A DNA stretch of 64,000 bases, taken from Pogostemon cablin. Taxonomy: Eukaryota; Streptophyta; Magnoliopsida; Lamiales; Lamiaceae. Location of the stretch: NCBI GenBank assembly GCA_023678885.1, contig CM042998.1, positions 623,820-687,819 on the forward strand. Reading direction: 5' to 3'. This document shows, in pieces, positions 13,875-26,371 of this stretch. Numbering within the stretch: position 1 is the first letter of the stretch; each line of letters begins with the position of its first letter. The translations under genes were made by a program, and so were the position numbers. The notes beneath the pieces were generated by a model. That model searched no databases. It was not told the DNA's origin and saw nothing but the letters and a program-made list of their open reading frames with translations.

Positions 13875-15066
13875 CGTTGCCTTACTCTAGAGAGAGGAAG
13901 CGAGGAGAGAGAGAGGGAGATGATAAGTGGGGCGCGGAATTTCAGTTGGCCAAGCTGCAGAAATACAAGGGAAATGATTCTAAATGCAGAAACAATGTAC
14001 AATTCGGGAAACGAGATGTACATCCTATACGTTGTACTATAATCTAGTGAGGTTAAAATTGGAGTGGAAATAGTGGAAATAGTAATGCAATCATAACCGC
14101 TAACGGACAAAGGAAGATTCCACACCGGCATTAACTTTCATTGGAGATAGATCCGCCTTGTCCACGTTCAAATTTTGTTTCTTTCTAAATTAACAAATTT
14201 TTATTTATAAAACGATGATAATTGATAAAATATTTCTTAACCAACAATATTTTATACCGCACATTTTCAATTTTCCATCGGTCGCATCATTTTTACTTTC
14301 TATTTTTTTTAATTGTAACACTATAATATTGATACCCTGCTACAATATTATACAAGTTTCACATAACTTTTTTATTTATTAATTAAATATAAATAATTAT
14401 ATTCATCTTTTTTATCATTGTATTATCAAAGTACATTTGTCCATATTAATTTTAAACTTTTCATAAAGAAATATCTAGCTAATAAAATAAAAATAATGAG
14501 GTTATATGATTAAAAATTACTCCATAAAATTGGATAATTAAACTCATGATCAAAATAGTTCTTCCATCCAAATAGTCTTCCTCTTTTTTCTCCGGAGTCA
14601 AAGATCAAATTCTTAGGAAGTCATCAACCCCAACTGTCTACATAATTTCCATAAACATCAGATTTCAATCCCCCACCCCCCACTTTTTTTTAATCTGCAA
14701 AAGAATAAATCCATTATAAGCAGCAGATTTTCTTATTTTCCAGGGGATCCCTCACACCATATGGCAACAAATAAACCTGATATTTTGATTCTATTATACA
14801 TGCACAATATATAAATACAGAATCATGCAAATTAAAACTTGCATTTTCTTTAATAATCCTTACATGCATAATCCATAAATATTCTCCTATTCTTGTAATG
14901 CATATTGCAATTGGAATATTCAAAAGAGACAATTTCAGGAGAAGGGCTTCTGGTTGTTAATTTGGAGAATTCTGGGGATTCCAAGGGAGGGAGAGAGAGA
15001 GAATTGCAGCAAGGATTTGTACACAGCTGTTTTGTATGCATATTAATATTCAGAGAATATTAAGAT
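13875..15066. promoter_or_regulatory. Divergent intergenic region between CYP97A and the PBL-like gene
   Basis: Head-to-head spacing of about 1.2 kb. The CYP97A side has a GA-rich leader around 13892-13920 and the kinase side another near 14988-15002, typical of plant 5' UTRs. No coding exon is visible. A shared promoter cannot be shown from the sequence. Confidence 0.5.
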
Positions 15067-17203
15067 ATGGGTTGCTGCCCATGTTTTTCAAGCAAGAAAT
15101 CAAACTCCAATGGTGATAATGCACCTTTAAATCAGGCCAGAGATATACCTTCACCAGCTACTCCTGCAGGTATGCCCTTTTTTATGTGTTAACTAATTAC
15201 AAATAAATTAATATGCACATTTTTTTAAAATTTTATTCTTGCTCAAAAATATTGCAAATATTATGATCAAATGGCTTTGTTGCTGTTGCAAATCTGTGCT
15301 GAGTTTGACTTCATGAGAAAACTCACTATTTGATCTTCATTAATCTTCTAGCATTCCTTATGATGTATATACAACTCCAAAAGTCATGCCATGAGACTAT
15401 CATTTTTCTTTTTAAAAAATAACATGAAGGCTAGCTTATTTCTATTATAGTTTGTCAATATTTCATATTCGTTTATATACAGCCGTTTCATACAAAACTT
15501 GCTCAATATTTTAAAAATGCATGCAATAGCTCATCAGATAAGCAAGGCAGAAGCAGATGGTGCAGAAGATGCAGCGACGGCGTTCACATTCCGCGAACTG
15601 GCCGCAGCTACGAAGAATTATAGGCAAGAATGTCTTTTGGGAGAATGTGGAATTGGAAGAGTGTATAGAGGCACACTTCAATCTAATGGACAAGTAAATA
15701 TGGACATAATTCGCCCTAATTCGAGTTTAAAAGAAAAGAATCTTAATTTGAAGTGTGATATATATTTTGTTGAAATAAAGGTTGTTGCTGTGAGACAACT
15801 AGACAGAACAGGAACATGCGGAAGCAAGGAGTTTCAGGAAGAAGTAGTGAGATTAAGCCAGCTTCGGCACCCCAATCTTGTCAAAATTACAGGATACTGT
15901 GGCGACGGAGATCAAAGGCTAATCGTTTACGAATACTTGCCCTCCGGTTGCCTCGAGAACCACCTTTTTGGTAACATTGAAATAAATATTACTCCTTCCA
16001 TCCCAAGTTAAATTTTAAATTTTCCTTTTTCATCAGTTCCACATTAAACTTCACAAAAAAAAAAACATCACATCAATCTCCAACTCTTAAGTACATCTTA
16101 ACTACAAATAAATTTACCACTCTTACTTAATACACATAATATACTTTATAATTTTTTTATTACCTAATTAAAATACTGCATTACCCTTCAAAAGTTAATA
16201 AAGTGCGTAAAAAATTAACTTTTGTTAAACTCTGAGTCTATAATAATGGTGAAGAATAATACAGGGAGTAAATATAATGAATGCATGCAAATTAATTAAT
16301 TGTAGTAAATTTTAATCATGTATGCATGCATGCAGAGATTGGAGAAGGCAAAAAGGGATTGGATTGGTCAGCGAGATTGAAGATAGCAATGGGCGTTGCA
16401 GAAGGGCTAGAATTCATACACTTTAAGGCGGATCCACCAATCGTATATCGGGACTTGAAATCATCAAACATCTTGTTGGACGAGACCAACACTGCCAAGC
16501 TGTCGGAATACGGGCTTGCGAAGCTGCTGCAGAGCGGCGACAAGTTGATGGTGTCGCCGCGGGTCATGTCTTCCTACGGTTACAGTGCGCCGGAATACGA
16601 ACGCCACGGCGAGGTTTCCGTCAGGTCAGACGTGTACAGCTTCGGAGTGGTGTTGTTGGAGATTCTAACGGGGCGTAGAGCCTTCGACACTTCGCGTCCC
16701 AGAGACGAACAGGCTTTAGTCAATTGGGTAAGCACTTAATTAACGACATGTACTTGTGTAAATCGAGTTCACAGTGTAAATCCCTGTGGTCTTCTATTTC
16801 AATTCTATTATACCTATGTATTAATAGGATTTAAATTAAAGAGGGACCATGAAATTTATACTGTAAACTCGATCTACAGGAGACCAACTCATAATTAATA
16901 ATTCACAGGGTTTAAATAGATGTAGCAAGCAATTGACATGAGTGAATGTATATATAGGCACAATCCTATTTTAGGGATCCAAAGAGGTTCCCAGAAATGG
17001 CAGATCCACTACTGGGGAATGAATTCCCAGTAAGAAGCTTGAATCAAGTAGTTGGAATTGCATCCATGTGTTTGCAGGAAGAACCATCCATACGGCCCTT
17101 GATCTCAGACGTCATAGCAGCGCTTAGTTTCCTCACCATGGCTCCTCCCGAGGCGCCTATCCCGCCTACTCTCGTCCCAATACTATCATCAAAAGTCGAA
17201 TGA
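15067..17203 (+). CDS. PBL-type receptor-like cytoplasmic kinase, predicted pseudokinase
   Basis: RLCK subfamily VII protein, closest in layout to the PBL23/24/25 group. Five exons, phases closed, 364 aa: 15067-15169, 15530-15693, 15781-15970, 16336-16727, 16958-17203. The start MGCCPCF gives Gly2 for myristoylation and Cys3/Cys4 for palmitoylation, so plasma-membrane anchoring is likely. Kinase subdomains are recognisable from FTFRELAAATKNYRQE to the C-terminal helix, but key residues differ. The Gly-rich loop reads GECGIG (second Gly to Cys). The beta3 motif reads VAVRQLD (Lys to Arg). DFG is replaced by EYG. The GT of the P+1 loop is SS (RVMSSYGYSAPEY). The catalytic-loop YRDLKSSN is kept. 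Phosphotransfer is therefore doubtful and a scaffold or decoy role is possible. Open frame and clean splice sites argue against a dead gene. Confidence 0.88.
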
Positions 17204-17773
17204 CAATGCACTAAATTGTCTGAGATCATCAAAAAACTAATGTTGTCTTGCATGCATGAGAGGCAGATAACACAATATTCCAATGAAAAGGATTAAGTGA
17301 AATTCACATGATAATGAAGCCTGAGTTGGACCAAGTTTGTATGAACAAAGTTACAACCAGAGTTGGACCAGTTGATGGATCTACATGTATGAATATGTCA
17401 CTTCCCTTTTTCTTTTTATAAATGGAGTACAATTTTGATATAAAACTCAACCCTCACTTCCCTAATATATACTATGTTCTTTTGTATTCTGTCAAAACAG
17501 CTGATTTTTGAAAATATTCTACCATTTTTTTAAATGCATTTAGCTACATTAAGCAATGGAGAAGTCACATGAGGCCAGGGAGTATCACAAATTAATTAAG
17601 CAATATATAAAATCAAATGGATCAGTATCAATTTACGTATCAGATAAAGTAAAATAGGATAATCTATCTGCATTTTCAAATTAAACATGTGGAATATAAC
17701 ATAATTGTAACAGTAATTAGAATGCTAGCAAGATTTCTTAATTAACCACCAGACATGATCATCAGCAGCTATA
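17204..17773. other. Convergent 3' flanks
   Basis: Lies between the stop of the PBL-like gene and the stop of the convergent unknown gene. AT-rich; no exon or repeat recognised. Confidence 0.5.
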
Positions 17774-20700
17774 TCATATTATTTTGGTTGATGATTCTCC
17801 ATTTCCTGAAAGGGAAAACAAATAGGTTTTCATAATTTTTTGTATCAACCAAAATTTAAATAATACATTTCCAATATAAATTCAATAATTTTTTTTTTAA
17901 AAATATATATATATACAGCAAGAAAAGTATACCATTTCCATTTGCTGCAGCACTAAAAATGCGTAAGTGTGGGTCCACAGGAAGACCAATGTCTTCGTAC
18001 CTCTTGTCATACAATGTGTACCTTCAAACACCAATTTTGATTAATTGATTAGGAATGTAAATATTAATTAAAATCAAGATACAATTATATGTTTGGCGTT
18101 AAATACTTACTAAGCACGTACAAATATCTTTGAATCAACAAATCCTCGTATTAATTTTTTTTTTTTCGTTTTCAATGGCATGCAGCATAGCTTTAAAAAA
18201 CAAAAAATAAAATAAAATAAATAAATAAAATTACCTTCCTCCGACAGCGTCGAAGCTTCTAGAGCTATATCTTTGATGACCTCGACCAAAAACGTTCCAA
18301 CTTCGATAATTTGTTGGAGTTTCACCATCTTGCCAAATCAATTTTCTCTTTAAAAAAAAATAAATCATTCTTGATAGAAGGGTAATATAGTTTGGAGAAG
18401 AAATTAAGTACATGGGGTAGTTTAAATAATATAATTACAAAAGAAAATATTCAATTTTGCATATGTACAAGGAGATAAATTAAATAAATTATGAGCATTA
18501 CATATCAAACACGTTCATCTTGTTCTATTGCATATTTGCATTTATTTGAATACATATATATTTTTCCCTACACTAAAAGTCCCTTTAACGATTATTGTTT
18601 TTCAACCTCAGAAAGTAGTCAATTAAATACATGTATTTGCAATTTAAAAAGTTACAAATGATTACAATGTTCTTACAAATGACATGTATTAGCATCTATT
18701 TGTAACTGCAAAAGTCATAAAATACTTTAGCCATAACTATTTGTATACATGACAAATAAATTGTTTAAAACAAAATATTTGTGAGTAATTATTTTTTGTT
18801 CAAATATGTGGAATATTGCATCCATATATGCATACCTTCAATGCTGCTGTTGTAGGGCTTTTGCTGCCACTACCTAGCTCGAACCCATTTGGTATATTCA
18901 TAGGATATGGAACACCTTGATTCCTGATCGATCTATAATTAAATATTAAAGCATAATTATTAATACAAAAATTTTAGTAAATAGCATGGCTAATAATTAA
19001 CATAATCTTCTTATATATTAAAAGAAAATAAGTTTCTTAATTTAGATTTGCAAAATGTGAAGTGTCATCATATTATCATTCCACTATTTATGATTTTTTA
19101 AAATATGTGAGGTGTCAAAATTTGATTAGTTTACTAATTATTAGGAGGTCTTGGGTTCAAACATTTATAGATGCACTTCTCTAAATTTTTATTATTTTGG
19201 TTTGTTTTTATTGAATTACAAAATGTAACTGATTTTTTTTAATTTATTGTAGACCCAATTTTTTCATTGGCCCGATTATTTATTTATTTATTTGTTATTG
19301 TTTGGCTTGATTATTTATTATAATAAATATATAATTTTTATATATTTATTTAAAAATATTATTTTATTTTAATTTTTCAAATTTACTTCCATTTTCAAAT
19401 CAATTGTCTCACAACATTTTAAATAATATTAAAAAATTATTTCAAATAATTTAAGTATAATATAAGTTATTTTATTTACTTTTAGATTGTCTTAAAAATA
19501 CCAATTTAAAAATATTTTATCCAATTAATAATATCATAATTGCATATTAATAATGAATTAACTAATTTTAAATAACTATGTATAAATTTGATATTATAAG
19601 ACCCTATAATTTAAACACAATTTCAATCATATAAAAACTTTTAATTGAATTTCTCTATTCTATTCATTTATTTTAAAATATTTAATTTTAATAATAATTG
19701 CAATGATTGGTGAATTGATAATTGGCCTTAATTAAAATATTTCTCTATTAATTTAATTTGAAAGAATAACAGTATTCAAATTTTTAAATCTTTTTAAATA
19801 ATAATTGGTGAATTGATAATTGGGCCTTAATTTTCAATTTTCTTTTCATGTAAAACATTAGTTTTAGTTACAATTATTATATATAAAAAATTGATAATTA
19901 AAGCTTTCTAAGTACAAAACTATAAATTACTGTAACATAAAACAACAAAATTAAATTAAAAAAAGATTAATATTTCGTTGCATCAACGAAAAAAATTTAT
20001 TTTATTTAATTATTATTATTATTTAAATGGTGTATAATTATTCTTATTAATTTATTTAATTAGTATAGTAAATTAAAATACTCAATTAAGAGTTTTATGT
20101 ATTTAATTACTACTATAAATTATGAATAATAGAAGCTCTACATAAATGTTTTTTTACCAAAAAAATAAAAAAAAATCAAACTTTTAATTTGATTTGATTA
20201 ATTCTACTTAAAAAAAATTTTAATAATAAATAAATAATAAAATACGATTATACGCATTGCACGCGGGCACTGTACTAGTATTTTCTTAAATACGTTTAAG
20301 TCATGCATAATTACTAGCATCATGGCATTATTTTGAGCTTGTATTGTAGCAAAAGAGTTTTGAGTACCAACACCAAGTGATGGATCAACTCCAAATTGCA
20401 CCTATAATAAAGAAATGTACACAGTTAATATATAAATAAATAATTAAAATCTTATTTTTACTTAAAAACTACTAATATTAATGAAAATTATATCTACTTC
20501 AGAATTGAGTAGAAGTAATAAATTAATTGGTCGTTTTTTGAATCAATTCTTACCAAAGTTTTAGAGGATCCAATATGGTCCCCTTGGAATCTTGAAGATG
20601 ATGGCAATGAATAAAATTCAGTAGGCATATTTGATAATGGAAAATAATATCTGTTCGCATAAATGGAATGAGGAAATTAATAAGACATTAAACGTAATAA

Positions 20701-20853
20701 TTAGATGATATATATTTTAAAGAAAAGAATTGTTCGTTCCGTCTCAATACTTATTATCTTTTCCTTATAAAGAAAAGGTGAAAAATATATTTCAATACAC
20801 TTATTATATTTTCTTTATAAAGAAAATTAGGTGAAAAATGTATTGAAACTATG

Positions 20854-20889
<36 letters not shown>

Positions 20890-21611
20890 TTACGATTGTG
20901 GATCATTTGAAATTTGTGAATTTCCATGTGAATATGTTGCAGGAATATCTTCATATCCTCCACCAAATTGTGATTGTATTAATCCTCCCTTGAATAAATT
21001 GTGTTCATAATTATAATAATTTCTTGAAATATATAGTACAGTTTACAAGAATATAAAATAGCTATAGTATAAAATAAATTAATATTAATGGAGTATTAAG
21101 TACCGGAAGTGGAGCTCTTGAAAATGATGTTCCTAATTGTGGTGTTTGCTGGCGTTGTAGCAACTCAAGATTCGATGGTTCAAACTCCTTCATTCTATAG
21201 CATCATTTAGTATAACCTAAATTAATATTTATCATCACCAAAATTTCACATGTTTTAAAATTTTGCTAATCAATACTTAATTAATTTTTATAGCCACTTT
21301 AGTATTCCACCATTGTTTAATTTTCTTATACATGCCAATTCAATTTCACATGACCAAATGAAACATTTGACACCATTCTATTTTTTATTTTATTTTTTTA
21401 TTATCCAAATCAAATGACAGTCAATAAGATTGTATATATTCAATTAATTTACTTATTAATACAATGAAATTAAACGCCATAGTTTCAATAACTATGCATG
21501 TAGTAGTAATTACCTGTAGCTTAATTCATTATCAGTGGGCAATTGTTGGGAAGAAGGATTCAATTGATTTGATGACGTGGATGGTGATTTTGCTGATGAC
21601 CCTTGATCCAT
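17774..21611 (-). CDS. Uncharacterised Ser/Gly/Asn/Gln-rich protein
   Basis: I do not recognise this family. Exons read by splice sites: 21611-21514, 21194-21104, 20988-20894, 20650-20554, 20401-20315, 18923-18836, 18347-18235, 18021-17933, 17805-17774, about 262 aa. The first exon is Ser/Asn-rich (MDQGSSAKSPSTSSNQLNPS). Middle exons are Gly/Ser/Pro-rich. The last third is more ordered (GETPTNYRSWNVFGRGHQRY, then GRYTLYDKRYEDIGLPVDP). No signal peptide, membrane helix or known domain is seen. Phases close everywhere except between the exons ending 20315 (phase 0) and starting 18923 (needs phase 2). That intron contains a Helitron-like insertion. An extra small exon, a GC donor or damage by the insertion could explain it. 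Head-to-head with the gene at 22670. Confidence 0.6.
19006..20278 (+). mobile_element. Non-autonomous Helitron-like element in an intron
   Basis: Starts TCTTCTTATATATTAAAAG after host A (19005) and ends in CTAG (20275-20278) before host T (20279), as expected for Helitron insertion between A and T. Just inside the 3' end is a GC-rich degenerate palindrome (cgcattgcacgcggg, about 20253-20267) in an otherwise AT-rich 1.27-kb body. No Rep/helicase coding is present. It lies only 36 bp from the exon ending at 20315. Confidence 0.6.
20856..20885. repeat. (TA)n microsatellite in an intron
   Basis: About 15 TA units in the intron just before the exon ending at 20894 on the minus strand gene. Confidence 0.9.
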
Positions 21612-22669
21612 TCCTGACAATAATTCATTTATATTATTAAGCATATTTTCAGTTAAAATTCATAAGTATTCAATGATATAAAATTAAATAAAACAAATTA
21701 ATTGTCAATAATGAGATCAAACAAATTAAAAGTATTAATATTTTAAATGCAATCAAATTTATAAAAAAAAAAAGATACTTACAATTTACTTTATATAAAT
21801 CAGAAATAACAATACCTGATCAAGTTGTGTGTATGTATTGCTCAAAATACTTAGAGAGATGTGAAAAGAAGATTATAATCTAACAATAATTATGTTGAAT
21901 AGTTTTGTAAAATAATGTTCTCTAATTAGTAAAACAATTTTCGTAGATAATATATAGAGGTCATATTCAAACCAAATATGGTAAAATCGAAATTGAAAAA
22001 ACTAATTAATTATCTTTTCATGCTACCATTCGTTGTGATCTGCTCTCATTTTCAGAATCCACAATTTGAAATTTAAATTCGATTGATACAAAATCACAAC
22101 AGGAATTTTATTTATTAGTTGAACTTGAATTCATTCTTTTTATTTTAAATATTTTTTAAATCCATTAGATCCAACCATCATGGGTTTGAAAATTTTAATT
22201 AATTCTTCAATCAATCACAATTTTAAAATGGCTAATATACAAATTACAGTAAAAAAATAAAATAAAATTCCAGCTTAACTCTTAAAAAAAATAAAAACAG
22301 AAAATGTTGACATTTCCGTATGAATGAAACAAATAAAATAACACTTTTTTATTATTATTCTCTAGTTACGATTTCACATGGTGATTTATTAAGCAGGCCA
22401 TTTTCTTTTTATTTTATGAAGTAATCAAACCATTTATTAACGAGAAAATAAAAAAAGAAAATCCAAAAAAACGTGGTTCTAAATTTGGGGAAATTATAGG
22501 CCATAAGGCATTCCCTGCAATAGGGTATTGTACCTTCTGCAACGAAATTAGTTCCTAATCTACCGCGCCTGCCGCCTGCTACTCGGTACTGTCTGTGTTT
22601 CCAAAGTAATCTTCCACCCAACCCTACCCCCACCCCCACCCCCACCCCCTGCCACCACTCCTGCGAGTG
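21612..22669. promoter_or_regulatory. Divergent intergenic region with a C-rich tract next to the start codon
   Basis: About 1.06 kb between two head-to-head genes. AT-rich except for 22622-22650, where five runs of three to six C separated by one or two bases lie about 20 bp upstream of ATG 22670. The minus strand is thus a textbook G-quadruplex pattern. Confidence 0.6.
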
Positions 22670-25475
22670 ATGAAACCTCCCGTCGGCGGCATTCTCGCCA
22701 ACACCTCTTCTCCTGTAATTCTTCCCAAGGCGTCTACTTTTTCAGCAATCCCTCACGGATTTTTCAGCTTGACGGCTATCCTTAAACCGCCGAGGCAACG
22801 GCGGTTCCGCCTCATGGTCTCATGCACATCAGGAAACTCCGATGCCAAAACGGCGCCGTCTCAGCACTCGGCTCAAAACGGCGATTTGGTGTTGGATTCG
22901 AGGTCGGGAAATGAATTGTTGAATTATGAAGTGAGAAACCCTTCTATACCCGCTAGTATAATTTCGGCCCCCAAATTGAGCTTGGCCGATCAAGCTTTCT
23001 TGCTTCTCGCGTTCATCGGTTGCACGGTGATTTAACTCACTCACCAATTTGCTTGAATTCGTTATTGTAATTGCACATTTTAGTATGTGTATGTCTTATT
23101 TTAGTGCAAAGCTATCATTTTCGTTGTATTTTCCCCCAATTGGACTCAGCTGGCTATCTGTTTGATTATACTATTCATGATATGCAGACATCTGTTGCAT
23201 TTTCTGGGCTTGTTATTGCAGCTGTGCCAACATTATTTGTAAGTACGGCTTCCACTTTGTTTCCAAACTTGTACAGGTTCTTACTCGGAACACAACTATT
23301 TTGTTATGCATTACTAATGAAATTATTTTGGGAAAGTGATGAATCAGACCCACTTATTTCAAAATTTTCTTCATAGGGTCAATGTTAAATGATTTATGTG
23401 AAATTACAGAAGCAGATTCAGAAAGAGAAGGATTTGGAACTGGTCTAGTGTTGTTATTGTCTTTTATGCTATATGATGCTATTTTTTCAAGTTTTATGGA
23501 TCTAATAGGTGGAACATATACCCATAAACCAATACTTTAGCTTCTTTACTGCTAATATTATGATCTGGCTACATTATAAATGGAGAAACTTAACCTCTTT
23601 CTTTTTTGTACTTATATTTTGGGTGCATTGGGTCATTGTTGAGGGATTTGCTAGAAACCGACTTTCCAGAGGAGAAAAAGATTGCATATAACAACATTAT
23701 AGAATTGCTGAAGAAAGGAGATATATTTAGATGCAATTTTCTTCGTTCATTGTTGTTTATATTAACGTAGGTTTTATGATTTTCTTTGGTTTTATTTTTC
23801 TTTTGGCAGGCAATGAGAAGGGCAGCAATATCACTTTCAAAATTAGCTGATACTGCCCGGGAGGAACTTCCCAGTACTATGGCTGCGGTCAGGCTTTCAG
23901 GGATGGAAATCAGTGATCTGACACTAGAATTGAGCGACCTAAGGTACTCAAAGTCTTTCCTTCTCAAGCAACTTGCATTCTAGATAATGAACCAATTACA
24001 ACCTCAATTGATGGATTTATCTAAAGAGCTGGTTATACAGTTATGTTCCATAATTTATAAGGAAATTGGTAGGCATATAAGCTAGGGACTCCCACTTATG
24101 TGCCCTTCACACAAATCCATAAGGGTTATAGTAACATTGAACCCCCCTTGGCCTTGGACAGCACACCCAGGTGGCAACCCGCATACCAAGGCCCACAACT
24201 CCGGGTGGCAACCCCCTTTGTGCCGACATCTGGGGTGGCAACCCCCCTTGTGCCGACATCTGGGGTGGCAACCCTTGGGCCCTCCATTGGGTAGCCCCTT
24301 GCCGCGGCCTATTTGCATACGGCGTGTCAAACCAAATTGTAAGGCATATAAGGTAGGAGCCCTAACTTAAAATCATGGTTGAGGGTAAATGGTTGTCCCC
24401 CACTTTTATGCCCTTCCACACTTCATATGGGATATCGTAACAAAAATGGAAAGCTAAACAGAATCTGTGGTTGGTTGTGGGAAAATCTCATTTTCCATTT
24501 TTCATATCAATAGTTATGAAATTGTTTGTAGGATGAATAGTAATGAAATAAATGTGAGATTAATTGTGTTGAAAAAATGAGTTTTAATTTAAAAAGTGTT
24601 GATTAATGATGTAGATATCTGTGGAAGTGTGAGTGTGATTGGGGATGAAATTTTTATGTTTAATAATAAAAAATGAGACTCTTTCTTCCAAGCATCCACA
24701 CCCTTTTTTCTGGATTAGATTCTGAATGCGTGAGAATGTCGGTATGTGTGGATATTGCTAGACCAGCTATCTTGCCATTTAACTCCAATTCATGTTAACT
24801 AATGTTCTCTTGCTGTATGTAGTAATTCATTTGCGTTCAGTCTGTTTTGCATGTGCTGTGCACAGTGCATATTGCCTGACCACTTTCTACCCCTTAACTC
24901 CTGTCATAGACTCATTAGTGATCTAGGTTATCATTTAATAAGTAGTATTTGGTTGTTTTCGTTTCTATGCCTATTTATGTGCGTGTCTGTGTCACCCCCT
25001 GTCTTAGTGTACATATCTTACACTTTGGAGCTGATAAATGCTGGTTCATAATACATCTGTCTCTCAGCCAAGAAATATCAGATGGGGTCAACAAATCTGC
25101 TCAAGCAGTGCAAGCAGCTGAAGCTGGAGTTCGACAAATAGGTTCAATTGCCCGCCAACAAACTATGTGTAAGTTGTACATTCTGCAGTTAGTCAACCTC
25201 AGCCTCCCACCCCAACCCCACAAGTGTGCCTCAATTTGAGTACTAGTTTTATTCTTGAAATCAATCATAATATCTGCTTGTCTATGTGAAAAGCCATGAT
25301 TCAGGAAAGGGCTAGCCTGCCTATCATCTCACTACAACCGGTGGTGGCAGGGGCAGCAAAGAAGACATCTCGTGCTGTTGGTCACGCCACCAAGACTTTC
25401 CTGAATATCATCTCACGAGGTGAGCAAAACTCAGCAGCCGAAGATAAGAATTTTACAGAGAGGATAGAACGTTGA
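22670..25475 (+). CDS. Probable plastid membrane protein, DUF948-like
   Basis: Five exons, phases closed, 274 aa: 22670-23026, 23188-23238, 23810-23943, 25068-25168, 25294-25475. I chose ATG 22670. The N-terminus is Ser/Pro/Arg-rich with few acidic residues, like a chloroplast transit peptide. A hydrophobic segment spans about residues 108-136 across the exon 1/2 junction (QAFLLLAFIGCT, then SGLVIAAVPTLF). It is followed by a helical region with the pattern of DUF948 proteins (REELPSTMAAVRLSGMEISD; VNKSAQAVQAAEAGVRQIG), suggestive of coiled coil. The biochemical function of this plant family is not known to me. Intron 3 (1.1 kb) carries a GC-rich repeat block. Confidence 0.8.
24071..24440. 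repeat. GC-rich repeat block with 30-bp minisatellite in intron 3
   Basis: Units beginning GGGTGGCAACCC start at 24203, 24233 and 24263, exactly 30 bp apart, with a diverged copy at 24170. Outer flanks are also related: 'aggcatataag' starts at 24071 and again near 24342, each followed by a CCCACTT..TGCCCTTC block. It stands out as GC-rich in an AT-rich intron. Open frames over it are compositional artefacts. Confidence 0.75.
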
Positions 25476-26371
25476 GAATTTGTTGAAGCTAATTTACAGG
25501 CTGAAAAATAAATACTAGTGATTGGCTGATGGTCATGTTGGTAGTTAAGCACCAGAAACGCTCTCACCAGTACCCCTCCAGTCAAGAAAATAATGCAAAC
25601 AGAAACCTTTTTAACATCGTCTTCTCATGTATATATGCCACTATATTTCGGATGATCCTTGTCATCGGACCGACTTAATAGATGGAATGCTTTGAAACAG
25701 AATGAAAGCCACGGGAAATAGATAAGCCTATCGAGCAATGATATGACAGATCAATTTTATAACACATGTATCTGGAGTTTCTATTAGGCGAGTTCATTAA
25801 ATTGTGTATTGATGCTATAGAACGAATCAGTGTGTCTGATCGAAAATCTTACCAGATTGTCTCATTAATTTGATTTGTTTTTGGCTTACTGAAAATCAAT
25901 CAGATCGATTCTTTTTTATTATTCTTAATTTGGTATTTATGATTAATGTAGTTTGAAACTTATGGTGATAAGCTTGTGATGATGCTTGTTTACTTTTATG
26001 ATATTCTTGTAGGATTGTATTGAATTATTTTATTCATATGTCTAGAAACAAACATGTCTGATTTGTCGAAATCCCAAAATTCAGAAATAAGCATAGCCCT
26101 TTTTATGTTGATGTGAATTGAGAAAAGATGTGAGATATTGGAATTTGTAAGTTTAAATTTCTTAGCTTTGACTCGCATATTTTAATCAAGCTATACATGA
26201 TTCTTAAAGAAATCGCAAATGGACCAAAAAAAATAATTAAAATTAAAAAGAAAGAGAGAAACAATGCAACAATAAAAGAAAGAAAAACTCACTACTATGT
26301 ATGTATCTACCCTGTCCATTAATCTCTTGTATTTACATAAGTACGTATTTCTATTATTTGTATGTGGCATC
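25476..26371. other. Convergent 3' flanks
   Basis: Lies between two convergent stops. AT-rich downstream sequence; no gene or repeat recognised. Confidence 0.5.

Noticed and set aside
24082..24370. Overlapping open frames on both strands
   Set aside because: They follow the 30-bp GC-rich minisatellite; no codon or family signal, and they sit in an intron.
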